A stretch of 64,000 nucleotides of DNA from Pseudomonas syringae. GTDB lineage: Bacteria; Pseudomonadota; Gammaproteobacteria; Pseudomonadales; Pseudomonadaceae. The notes under the pieces are model-generated. The model ran no database searches. It was not told the DNA's origin and saw only the letters and a program-made list of their open reading frames with translations. Positions 23,160 to 31,116 of this stretch are shown here, piece after piece. A program made the position numbers and the translations under genes. The stretch lies in contig NZ_CP066265.1 of NCBI RefSeq assembly GCF_023278085.1, forward strand, positions 5,421,501 through 5,485,500, written 5' to 3'. Positions within the stretch are counted from its first letter, which is position 1. Every line of letters begins with the position of its first letter.

Positions 23160-24235
23160 TTCAACCCTAAGCTATCAAGAACCGACTGAGGAACATTTCC
23201 CGCAAAAGCTTTTGTATCACTTCCCTTCTTGGGGAAATATGTTCCATTCGGAGCTTGGTTCCATTCGACCACCTTAATCGGAGAGCTAGACACATCATAT
23301 AGCGCACGCCCTTCAGGACCGTAGACAACAACATGCCCATTTCCCAGATTCGCATAAGAATCGGGAGTTTGCCCTTGCAACGGATACTGAACACCACCAC
23401 GCGTTCCCGTGACCGTCACATTCGTTTCCCTGAGTCTCTTGGTATAATCTAAATCAATAGTATTACCGGCAGAGTCCGTAATGAACCTGGGTGTATTTGG
23501 AGCGTGAGTAGTTGCTTTCGCACCCTCTCCACCCTTAACAACATCAGCCCCAACCCCTCTATCCTTACCAGTATAATTCTTCCAGTCAGGATGGTAAGGA
23601 TCAGCCTTCATTTCAGCCGTGACTACCTTGGACTTGCCCGAAAACTTGCCGCTTGTCAGCACGCCCGTCAAGATGGCGGTGGTGAACAGTCCTCCGCCGA
23701 TCAGGTAGTTATCGTAACCCTCTTCGTCGCTGAGTTTTTTGCCTTCCATGGCATTGGCGACTTCCTTACCCAACGCGTCGCTGTACTCAGCGAGCTTCTG
23801 GTTCAGGCTCTGTCCCAAAGGCGTCTCGGAAACCGCGTTATAAACCGCCAGTTGCACCAGACCTTTAGGCCCCTGCGTCACCGCCACCAACACACTCACA
23901 GCTTCCTGTTGCGCCGGATGCTCCTGAATGTATTCGTTGATCGAGGCCATCGACCGCAGCGTATCCTGAGCGACCGTGAGCTTTTCTTCGTCACTCGCGG
24001 TGACGGAGATTTCAGGTAATTCCATCGCATTTGGACTAGTGGGTCTCTTGTCTTCCTGAAGCGTCTTGTCCAGATCTTCAACCGGGTTGAGGTCGATCCC
24101 GGCAAGGCGTGCGATTTCCGCTACGACGTTCTCCTGAAACTTGGCGTCGGCCAGGGTTTTCATGGCCTGGTCTCGCGTCATGCCGCCTTGGAGCAACGAG
24201 TCCATGGTGTTTTCGGCGAAATCAGCACCCATCAA
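23156..24235 (-). CDS. Orphan CdiA-CT module with full pretoxin region, unknown toxin
   Basis: 359 residues. Residues 1-240 are almost identical to the main CdiA pretoxin (MGADFAENTMDSLLQGGM, PEISVTASDEEKLTVAQ, DNYLIGGGLFTTAILTGVL, GVGADVVKGGEG). The last 115 residues form a different toxin: TPRFITDSAGNTIDLDYTK, RETNVTVTGTRGGVQYPLQG, NLGNGHVVVYGPEGRALYD and GTYFPKKGSDTKAFAGN. Similarity to cdiA goes on upstream to about 24340, but a stop (TAG, 24257-24259) and substitutions break that part. The toxin class is not recognised. With the long flanking identity it is well placed to replace the main toxin by recombination. Confidence 0.75.
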   Translation of the reverse strand: MMGADFAENTMDSLLQGGMTRDQAMKTLADAKFQENVVAEIARLAGIDLNPVEDLDKTLQEDKRPTSPNAMELPEISVTASDEEKLTVAQDTLRSMASINEYIQEHPAQQEAVSVLVAVTQGPKGLVQLAVYNAVSETPLGQSLNQKLAEYSDALGKEVANAMEGKKLSDEEGYDNYLIGGGLFTTAILTGVLTSGKFSGKSKVVTAEMKADPYHPDWKNYTGKDRGVGADVVKGGEGAKATTHAPNTPRFITDSAGNTIDLDYTKRLRETNVTVTGTRGGVQYPLQGQTPDSYANLGNGHVVVYGPEGRALYDVSSSPIKVVEWNQAPNGTYFPKKGSDTKAFAGNVPQSVLDSLGLK

Positions 24236-24451
24236 TTTGGTTGCGCCTGAATCTATCTAGCGGCCCAAGGTGCTTTTTATTTTGTTGACGGCACGCGTCA
24301 GGTCACGAGAGGCATTCTTGTAGTTTTAGCTAATGTCATCCATGCCTATATAAGGTTTTAAATTTTCTATTTACTAATAAATTAGGGAGGGGTGATTTCT
24401 GCGAGCTTGTATTTAAATAAATATAAATAAGCTTTAATGTGTTGGGTGAAG
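24236..24451. other. Decayed pretoxin remnant and AT-rich strip
   Basis: 24236-24340 aligns with the main cdiA at about 33238-33345 (region encoding the helix before MGADFAENT) but carries stops. 24340-24451 is AT-rich and shows nothing recognisable. It may contain the promoter for none or for the 23.2 kb module; no clear -10/-35 pair is visible. Confidence 0.5.
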
Positions 24452-24688
24452 CTAAACTTTTACGCACTTCAGTTCATAGTGCTCAAGAGCTATCTGCAGT
24501 GCGTTGCCCAAGCTGTCAGAATCTATTTTGATAGAGTTATCTCCTGTAAGAAAGCCTCCAAAAATTAGAACAGTAAATGGTTTGGTTGGAGAGGTTGTCC
24601 ATCGCTCCCCATCAAACTTTATGACGACTGATATACCATTCTTCGATATTTCTTCAAATTTTTCTAGTAATTCAGTTAAGTTATTCAT
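24452..24688 (-). CDS. Small hypothetical protein behind the Fic module
   Basis: 78 residues starting MNNLTELLEKFEEISKNGIS, overlapping the preceding gene by 8 nt. Central sequence KFDGERWTTSPTKPFTVLIF and a helical C-terminus ALQIALEHYELKCVKV. No known domain. As the third gene of the toxin/cREC/this-gene cluster it may be a second immunity factor or part of the cREC gene's function; neither can be shown here. Confidence 0.6.
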   Translation of the reverse strand: MNNLTELLEKFEEISKNGISVVIKFDGERWTTSPTKPFTVLIFGGFLTGDNSIKIDSDSLGNALQIALEHYELKCVKV

Positions 24689-24989
24689 AGTGTTTGCTCA
24701 ATTTTATTATGTTCTTTATTCCCTGCTCCATTTTAAGGCGCGCAGATACGTTAGCAGAGTGAACAACAATTTTAGGTGGAACGAATCCGTCTAGCGCTAC
24801 TTTTTCCTCAATCCAGAGTATTACATCATAGCCTGTGCCTCTTTGATCATCACCTAAATCATGATCAAGACTTATTTCTTCTACATCGAACTCCTGAAGT
24901 AATTTTATTGCTTCATTGGGCCAGTGTACAAGAATCCACCCGGCAGGGGGGGTGCGTATGTCATCCAAAAAAACTTTAATTTTTTTCAT
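24681..24989 (-). CDS. cREC-type (cyclic-phosphate processing receiver) domain protein, candidate immunity
   Basis: 102 residues. MKKIKVFLDDIRTPPAGW at the start, EEISLDHDLGDDQRGTGYDV in the middle and KIVVHSANVSARLKMEQG near the end match the pattern of the small receiver-like domain called cREC, which keeps the acidic pocket of response regulators (DD near residue 9, DHDLG) and has been linked by others to RNA repair and cyclic-phosphate chemistry. Its ATG overlaps the Fic toxin stop (ATGA), so it is in the immunity position. How it would neutralise a Fic/Doc toxin is unknown: direct binding, or reversal of the modification. Confidence 0.72.
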   Translation of the reverse strand: MKKIKVFLDDIRTPPAGWILVHWPNEAIKLLQEFDVEEISLDHDLGDDQRGTGYDVILWIEEKVALDGFVPPKIVVHSANVSARLKMEQGIKNIIKLSKHYE

Positions 24990-27088
24990 TTTTTGACAAT
25001 AACAGATTTATTTAGTGCCTGCTCAATTGATTCCACGGTTGAAAGTGTACCTAAATTTCCCTTACCCGCCTCATCAATCACGTTCCTAAGTGCGTCCGCA
25101 TTGATTTCTACTCCATTTTGCTTCACAAACACTTCAACTGCCGTTTGCGCAGTACGTTTATTGCCATCTTTAAACAGATGGCTGCCTGCAATATCTCTTA
25201 CTACAGTCGCTGCTTGGCTCGAGAATCCTTCTCGATAATACATATTTGTTAATACTGTCTCTACGGCTCCAGTCAGTTCTATACCTTCGCCATTTGTGGT
25301 TTTATTTATATCAAAAATTTGCTCACTAGTTAGGGGTTTAAGTTCCCTCGTACTCTCTGTCTCCCCAGTGAGTTCAATTTCATTGTCAGATGCCTCCTGA
25401 TTCATCACCCCAGGCGCCGGAAGCGTCACAACAGGCCTTGAGTAGTCAGTCGGCGTCTGATTAGCGATCTCGCTCCCGCCTGTCGAATTGGGAGTCGTAG
25501 GTGTCGCCCCCGCAGCATATCCGCCACTTTCCGGGTTAGCACGCTCAGCTTCGACAATCGGGTTAACCAGCCTGGAGTTATCGTCGTCGAGCAGATGAAT
25601 CGGGAAGCCTGTGATGAATAGGGACTTCCATATCCTGATAGAAATAGCGGCCTGAATGTCGACAGATTCGCCTGACCTGGCGACCGAGTCCGCAACCGAA
25701 TTGGCAGCTTCCCTCAATCGCTCCTGGCCTTCAGGCGTTGCCGCTGTGGTAGTTAAGGCGGCGGCTAACGCAGCGGCAACCCCTGCCCCCAGTGCTATTA
25801 CTGGAACAAAGTTCGATCTGCCGTCGGTGGACCTGTTCAGAGAAACCAGCAGCCCCAGCGTTCTTAACGCTTCATTAGGATTCTCTTCACCCAGTTCGGT
25901 GATACGTGCGACGAGCGGCTCTACATCGGTTTGAGCCATATTACGGAGCACGCTCCTCACGCCTTCCGCTCGTTTGCTCGCATCCAGACTGGTAAGTTGC
26001 TGTCTCCGCTCAGTGGTTGCGATCTGGTCTTTCGCACGTGACGTGCCATTACCTGTCGCGACGTCCTGAGGAAGTTGCGCAGCTACCACAAGCACGTCGA
26101 GCAGCTTTTCTATGGTGTTGCGGCTGTTCTCGCCGTAGAGGGCTGCACTTCGTTGCCACTGCTCAAGCGCCTGTTTTGGCTTGGCAGCCGCCTCCACCGA
26201 ACTCTTCGTCACATACAAATCAGTCCGATGCTCATCATCGCGTGTGATTTCATACGCTTTATCCACATCGCGATTCAGCCCGACAGTCGAGTCCTTGCCC
26301 GCTGCTGCATCACCGCGCACCACCACGTCCCCAGCACCCACCGTGCCGCGCACAACCTGCTGGCGGTCCTTCTCGTAGTTCCAGCCTTCGACGCTCCAGC
26401 CGTTCTGGCCTTGTGTGCCTTTGCCGACCTGGCTCGGGTCCTGAATGGCGCCGCTGCTGTTGCCGAAGGAACCGCCGACGTTCAGGTAGTAACCGTGTTC
26501 CTTGTCCTTGCCGGCGATGTCGCTGAAGCCGAGGGTGTTGGTGTCGAGTTTGAGGTTGCCGGTGTCGTAGGCGATGAGTGCGCCGTCGAGTTGGGTGTGG
26601 TTCCCGGTGCGAATGTCGACCTGGTCTTTGCCGGTGATGCTGGTCTGTTGCTCGATCCAGTTGGTGGAGCCGTTGGTGCGGCCGTAGCCGGCCGAGCCGC
26701 TGAAACTGCCGCCGAAGCCGACCACAACGGTGGCGCTGAGGTCGTATTCCTTACCTTCGGCCTTGCCTGTATTGGCGAGTGAGGTGACGTTGAGGTCGCG
26801 CCCCACGCGCCCGACGACGTCGTTGCCGCGCAGGGTGGCGCCGCCGATGTTGGTGTCCTGGCCGCTGGTGAAGCCCAGGCGGTTGCCTGCGTACAGATAG
26901 GCTTCCTGTTGCTGCAAGCCTTCGCGTTCCAGGTCGCCCTTGCCGATGTTGACGCTGGCGTAGAAGCCGATGCCGCCCGGGCCTACCGCGATACCTGCTT
27001 CGCCGCCGCCGTTTTTGCGGGTGTTGTTTTGGGCGGCTTTGATATTGAGGGGGTTGTCTGCGTAACGACTTCCGTTGCGTCTGTTCAT
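24986..27088 (-). CDS. Orphan CdiA module ending in a Fic/Doc toxin domain
   Basis: 700 residues. Residues about 14-300 repeat the CdiA second repeat region (GPGGIGFYASVNIGKG, WIEQQTSITGKDQVDIRTG) up to the fixed junction YVTKSSVEA. Then a pretoxin of its own (KPKQALEQWQRSAALYGEN, hydrophobic FVPVIALGAGVAAALAAAL) not found elsewhere in the window. The last about 100 residues carry the Fic/Doc active-site motif SHLFKDGNKRTAQTAVEVF; the DGNKR form is closer to Doc kinases than to HPFxxGNGR AMP-transferases. The toxin would modify a cytosolic target such as a translation factor. The frame opens at a chance ATG (27088); homology starts at about 27057, so the N-terminus is artificial and there is no export signal. 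Confidence 0.82.
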   Translation of the reverse strand: MNRRNGSRYADNPLNIKAAQNNTRKNGGGEAGIAVGPGGIGFYASVNIGKGDLEREGLQQQEAYLYAGNRLGFTSGQDTNIGGATLRGNDVVGRVGRDLNVTSLANTGKAEGKEYDLSATVVVGFGGSFSGSAGYGRTNGSTNWIEQQTSITGKDQVDIRTGNHTQLDGALIAYDTGNLKLDTNTLGFSDIAGKDKEHGYYLNVGGSFGNSSGAIQDPSQVGKGTQGQNGWSVEGWNYEKDRQQVVRGTVGAGDVVVRGDAAAGKDSTVGLNRDVDKAYEITRDDEHRTDLYVTKSSVEAAAKPKQALEQWQRSAALYGENSRNTIEKLLDVLVVAAQLPQDVATGNGTSRAKDQIATTERRQQLTSLDASKRAEGVRSVLRNMAQTDVEPLVARITELGEENPNEALRTLGLLVSLNRSTDGRSNFVPVIALGAGVAAALAAALTTTAATPEGQERLREAANSVADSVARSGESVDIQAAISIRIWKSLFITGFPIHLLDDDNSRLVNPIVEAERANPESGGYAAGATPTTPNSTGGSEIANQTPTDYSRPVVTLPAPGVMNQEASDNEIELTGETESTRELKPLTSEQIFDINKTTNGEGIELTGAVETVLTNMYYREGFSSQAATVVRDIAGSHLFKDGNKRTAQTAVEVFVKQNGVEINADALRNVIDEAGKGNLGTLSTVESIEQALNKSVIVKK

Positions 27089-27287
27089 CGCGCTGACACC
27101 AGCGTTGGATGTGGACGCCTGCCAGCTAAATAAGATCAGCGAGGCTGCTGACGTGTTAAAGTGTAACTTGGCTTGTTACTAGTATATTTAAAATCTTAAT
27201 TTTAAAGAGCTATCATTAAGTTGATATTAATTAAGGTATAATAAAAATCCTAAAGCACGTTTTATGCGAGATAAGTGTCAAAAAGTT
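27089..27287. other. AT-rich strip between modules
   Basis: 199 bp, strongly AT-rich from about 27178 on (TACTAGTATATTTAAAATC). No gene seen. It separates the EndoU immunity gene from the truncated start of the Fic module and could hold a weak promoter for the latter, but no convincing hexamer pair is visible. Confidence 0.45.
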
Positions 27288-27668
27288 TTAGCCAGGTAGC
27301 TTGGTCAGTAGCTCATTTACTTTTGAAGTATCTTCTGGGTGAAGCTGGAGATACTTATTACAAGCCAATCTCGCGAGATTATAACCATCTGCTTCAGAAA
27401 CAATAACCTCTTCATCAAACACACCGAACATCAAACCTTCGAATCTCAATTCGTCGCCTGAACTTTCTAAGTCAGGAAAGTGAAAATAAGTCTCGTCAAA
27501 ACAAAAACCAACACCCTCAGCCATCAAAGACAGACCATACAAAAACTTTTTACTCATATTGATAGAGTTAAAGAATTCCTTAACAATCCCAAACTTATCT
27601 TTTTCATAATCAATAGCCTCAAAGAGATACTCACTTTTAAGTTTTTCACTAGAAAAATCAATAGTCAT
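27288..27668 (-). CDS. CdiI-type immunity protein for the EndoU-like toxin
   Basis: 126 residues: MTIDFSSEKLKSEYLFEAID, then GLSLMAEGVGFCFDETYFHF, EEVIVSEADGYNLARLACN and KYLQLHPEDTSKVNELLTKL. The pattern (short N-terminal strand region, FCFDETYFHFPD, a C-terminal helix with HPED) resembles CdiI proteins that accompany EndoU nuclease toxins. The ATG at 27668 is one base after the original toxin stop (27670-27672). It appears intact although its toxin is interrupted, so it may be kept for protection against relatives that still deliver the active toxin. Confidence 0.75.
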   Translation of the reverse strand: MTIDFSSEKLKSEYLFEAIDYEKDKFGIVKEFFNSINMSKKFLYGLSLMAEGVGFCFDETYFHFPDLESSGDELRFEGLMFGVFDEEVIVSEADGYNLARLACNKYLQLHPEDTSKVNELLTKLPG

Positions 27669-27669
27669 T

Positions 27670-27756
27670 TTATTTAACCTCCGGGAAAAAGTTTCTCACT
27701 GTTTTACCATCCAGGTAAACTCTAAACTTCACACCACCTGCACTTGCCGTGTATTA
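27670..27756 (-). pseudogene. Cut-off C-terminus of the EndoU-like toxin after an in-frame TAA
   Basis: Immediately after the TAA at 27756-27754 the same frame continues YTASAGGVKFRVYLDGKTVR and NFFPEVK to a natural TAA at 27672-27670, next to the immunity ATG. The segment is exactly the conserved end expected for an EndoU-type toxin (FRVYLD, NFFP). So one nonsense codon removes the last 27 residues. Suppression or reversion would restore the full toxin. Confidence 0.8.
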
Positions 27757-29499
27757 TCTTGCTCCCTGTGAAACTGCTGACTTATAGCCACTTGCAGCAG
27801 CCTGCTGACCAAGGTCCAATATTTGGGAGTCAGTAAACACCTTAGGGTCGTAAACAGTTTTAGTAAATATCTCTGACTTATAGCCAATCACATTTCCGGC
27901 TCGGTCATACGCTGGTATTTGATATTTTATTTCAGAGATCCCCTTTACTGCCCCTGGAATCTGATTAACGACTTTGGCACCGGTCTGATTTATAGCTTGG
28001 GAAAAAGCGTCAAGATTGTGAGTGCCACTTATCCCTTTTCTCTGAGTTAGCCCATCAAAGCTACTCAAGTGATTTTTAATATCTGGATTGACGCTCATTC
28101 CCTCTGGAAAATTGGCAGATCCTTTACCCCCAGCAATCTCGGCCTCAGCCTTCACCAACTGAGCCAGATTACCCCCGGCCTTGGGCTTGAGTCCACCTCC
28201 GGGCTGCTCGAAGTAGAACACGCCATCGGGACCCACAACCTCAACGTTGCCTGTCCGGGTATTGATCACACGTCGGTAGCCGTCAGGCAAATTGCCGGTC
28301 TTGTTGAAGGCGGAGTTGGCCGAGCTGTCTTCGCGGTAATACGACGGGAGCTTTGCCTGTTCCGGCGCTTTGATCGGTCTGGATGCTTTGTTCCAGTCTG
28401 GATCAACGGCTACTTTCACGAGATCATCAGGCCTGCTCGCGCCGACACTTGATCCGTTCCCAGCCGTATTTTTTATCAGTCTGGCGCCTGCAACACCCGC
28501 AGTAACGCCAGCGGTGCCCAGTGCGATGTTGATCAGCGTGGTTGCGCCACGTACGTAGATATCCCCTTTCTGATCATTCGCATTAAGGCCATACAGTTCT
28601 TTCAGCCTGTCATCACTGCTGACGAGATCATCCCGATCCTTGCCGCTCAGTTCGCTTGCCACTGTTTTGGCCATGGAGTCCTTGGCGGCAGCGATTTGTT
28701 CGCCAAACAGTTTGTCGAGCACAATATTGCCGGCCATTCCCAGGGCCATTTTTGCCGGCCCCATCACCGCTTGAACGCCTAACCCGAGAAGCGCCGCTTG
28801 CTCAGTAGGCAACTGGTCCATATAGCCCTGCAGGCGTTCGGCCTGATCCAGTAGCTTTCCTCCCGGAGTATTCGAGCTGACATCCTGTAGGCGTGCGACT
28901 CTGTTTACACCATCTTTGTCTTGATAATGCAGGTACTTGATGTTGCCTGCTGACGCGTCAGCGCCGGAACCACAGTTTCCGGTTGAATCGCAGGCTACTT
29001 GCTGTGCATTGAACTCCGAGAAACGGCTCTTAAAACTCTGAATGACAGCGACATCGTTCTGAGACAGGTTTTTGATGTCGTCAGTATCTCTGCCATTTTG
29101 TATAAACGTTTTCGTCAGATTAAGCGCTAGCTCGTCACCGTACTGCTTTCTGACATCATCTGGTACGTCGTCTAAAGATACGTTTTGCGCTTGAATATTG
29201 CTCCAGATCTGTTCTGCGGCCGACACGGGTCCGCTGACAAGAACGTTCGCAGCATTCACCAAGTCGATGGACTTATCCGGGTAGCTCTTGATGTCGTTCT
29301 TCCAGGCTTCTACGGTCCCGGATGGATCAGAAACCGCCTCCACCGAACTCTTCGTCACATACAAATCAGTCCGATGCTCATCATCGCGTGTGATTTCATA
29401 CGCTTTATCCACATCGCGATTCAGCCCAACAGTCGAGTCCTTGCCCGCTGCTGCATCACCCCGTACCACCACGTCCCCAGCACCCACCGTGCCGCGCAC
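27754..29499 (-). CDS. Orphan CdiA-CT module with EndoU-like toxin, prematurely stopped
   Basis: 581 residues open from the region RGTVGAGDVVVRGDAAAGK to the TAA at 27754. Fixed junction YVTKSSVEA near residue 52, then a pretoxin different from the main gene: DPSGTVEAWKNDIKSYPDKS, a Cys pair ACDSTGNCGSG, and hydrophobic TTLINIALGTAGVTAGVAG. Linker NLAQLVKAEAEIAGGKGSAN precedes the toxin: HLSSFDGLTQRKGISGTHN, KGISEIKYQIPAYDRAGNVI and FTKTVYDPKVFTDSQILDLG. The GTHN, YQIPAYD and TVYDP elements suggest the EndoU-type RNase fold. The active-site end is lost at the nonsense codon. Upstream, a 115-bp deletion puts the repeat region (29421-30785) in a different frame, so this module is broken twice. 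Confidence 0.78.
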   Translation of the reverse strand: MRGTVGAGDVVVRGDAAAGKDSTVGLNRDVDKAYEITRDDEHRTDLYVTKSSVEAVSDPSGTVEAWKNDIKSYPDKSIDLVNAANVLVSGPVSAAEQIWSNIQAQNVSLDDVPDDVRKQYGDELALNLTKTFIQNGRDTDDIKNLSQNDVAVIQSFKSRFSEFNAQQVACDSTGNCGSGADASAGNIKYLHYQDKDGVNRVARLQDVSSNTPGGKLLDQAERLQGYMDQLPTEQAALLGLGVQAVMGPAKMALGMAGNIVLDKLFGEQIAAAKDSMAKTVASELSGKDRDDLVSSDDRLKELYGLNANDQKGDIYVRGATTLINIALGTAGVTAGVAGARLIKNTAGNGSSVGASRPDDLVKVAVDPDWNKASRPIKAPEQAKLPSYYREDSSANSAFNKTGNLPDGYRRVINTRTGNVEVVGPDGVFYFEQPGGGLKPKAGGNLAQLVKAEAEIAGGKGSANFPEGMSVNPDIKNHLSSFDGLTQRKGISGTHNLDAFSQAINQTGAKVVNQIPGAVKGISEIKYQIPAYDRAGNVIGYKSEIFTKTVYDPKVFTDSQILDLGQQAAASGYKSAVSQGAR

Positions 29500-30785
29500 A
29501 ACCTGCTGGCGGTCCTTCTCGTAGTTCCAGCCTTGTCCTTGCCGGCGATGTCGCTGAAGCCGAGGGTGTTGGTGTCGAGCTTGAGGTTGCCGGTGTCGGA
29601 GGCGATGAGTGCGCCGTCGAGTTGGGTGTGGTTCCCGGTGCGGATATCGACCTGGTCCTTGCCGGTGATGCTGGTCTGTTGCTCGATCCAGTTGGTGGAG
29701 CCGTTGGTGCGGCCGTAACCGGCCGAGCCGCTGAAACTGCCGCCGAAGCCGACCACGACGGTGGCGCTGAGGTCGTATTCCTTGCCTTCGGCCTTGCCGG
29801 TGTTAGCGAGTGAAGTGACGTTGAGGTCGCGCCCCACGCGCCCGACGACGTCGTTGCCGCGAAGGGTGGCGCCGCCGATGTTGGTGTCCTGGCCGCTGGT
29901 GAAGCCCAAGCGGTTGCCTGCGTACAGATAGGCTTCTTGCTGCTGCAAGCCTTCGCGTTCCAGGTCGCCCTTGCCGATGTTGACGCTGGCGTAGAAGCCG
30001 ATGCCGCCCGGGCCCACCGCGATACCTGCTCCGCCGCCGCCCTTCTTGCGGGTGTTGTCGGTGCTGCTGTTGTTCTGGGCGGCTTTGATGTTGAGGTTGT
30101 TGCCGGCGCGCAGGTCGATATCGCGCTGGGCCTGTGCCTGGGTGCCGATCAGGTTGAGGTCGTTGCTGGCTTGCAGGTTGATGTCGCGGTCTGCTTGCAG
30201 CGCGGTGACTGTGGAGGATTCCTGACTCTGATCACCGCTGGCGATGCCGTTGCTGCCACCGACGCCGAGTTTGAAGCCGCCGCTGGTGCCGCCCCAGCTT
30301 TGCCGCTCGCGGGTTTCCTGGCTGTAGCTGCCTCTGGCGGCATCGAGGGTGACGTCCCGGCCTTTGACGTTGATGTCACGGCCCGCCTGCAGCTGGCCAC
30401 CGGTGACCTGCACGGCGTTGTTCGCCGACAGGTTCACGTCGTTGCCGGCGCTCAGGGCCGAGGCGCGGTTGGTTTCTTCGATGACCTGCTGGCTGGTGCT
30501 CTGCTTGCTGGTGCCCAGTTTGGCGTCGCCCGTCGGGCCTGAGAGGAACTGCGAAACCCCGTCCACGGCCTTGAGCGTGCTCGAGCCCTTGCTGACTGCG
30601 TCATCACCCTTGCCTGCGCCACTCACGGCATCTTTGGTGCTGCCGTAGTTGTGGTTGACGCTTAGGCTGAGGCCGTTGCGCGAGCTTTCGCGCTGCTGTT
30701 CGATCAATTGCGACTCACGCGCCGCATCGATTTTGATGAGATCACTGCTTGTAAAAAACTTTACGCCGTTGGCGTTGGAGGACAA
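29421..30785 (-). pseudogene. CdiA repeat-region fragment, frameshifted from its toxin part
   Basis: 454-residue open frame covering the second haemagglutinin region of CdiA (SQLIEQQRESSRNGLSLSVN, QVTGGQLQAGRDINVKGRD, GPGGIGFYASVNIGKG). At 29535 it joins DIAGKDK directly to the codons for GWNYEKDRQQ because 115 bp (corresponding to 33591-33705 of the main gene) are missing, so the last about 35 residues are out of frame (AGTTRRTASRLCAARWVLGT). At the other end SSNANGVKFF is fused to IKIDAARESQ, skipping about 170 bp of the main gene. No export signal. A dead copy that still offers over 1 kb of identity for recombination. Confidence 0.8.
29925..30540. repeat. Long direct repeat, copy 2 (pairs with 18885-19500)
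   Basis: Near-identical to copy 1 over about 616 bp. The same region is also very similar, but less so, to 34097-34724 of the main cdiA, which has 12 extra bases near 34462. The closer match between the two orphan copies suggests recent duplication or gene conversion between them. Confidence 0.88.
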
Positions 30786-31116
30786 TCAGATTGTTTATTG
30801 AGCAAAAATCTGCTTCGTTAATGTCGTAGTCTTTGCATTGACAGTGCTTGCGCCTTATGCAGAGTGCTAGCTATTCTGGTGGAGCCTACATCGCTTGGAT
30901 GCTCAAAAGGTGGAGGTGGTCTTTAGCGTCTTCACCGATTGGCTGGGTGTTTGACAAAAATGAGCGAAAATCGCATAACGAGCTAAAGCTCAAAATTTGA
31001 AGCAGTTGTGCAAATGGATAAGGATGAACTCCGCTCAGTGCTCGCTCTGCCCGATGCAATAATTTTAAAAAATCAGGAAAAAGTTTTGTACTTAGTCCAG
31101 AGTAAAAACAGCAATC
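30786..31116. other. Gap before kptA, possible gene remnants
   Basis: 331 bp. On the plus strand a short frame (about 31015-31122) reads MDKDELRSVLALPDAIILKN and QEKVLYLVQSKNSNHE, and may be the end of a lost gene; its stop overlaps the kptA start. No recognisable domain, no clear promoter. A minus-strand frame over the same DNA looks like a shadow. Confidence 0.4.
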
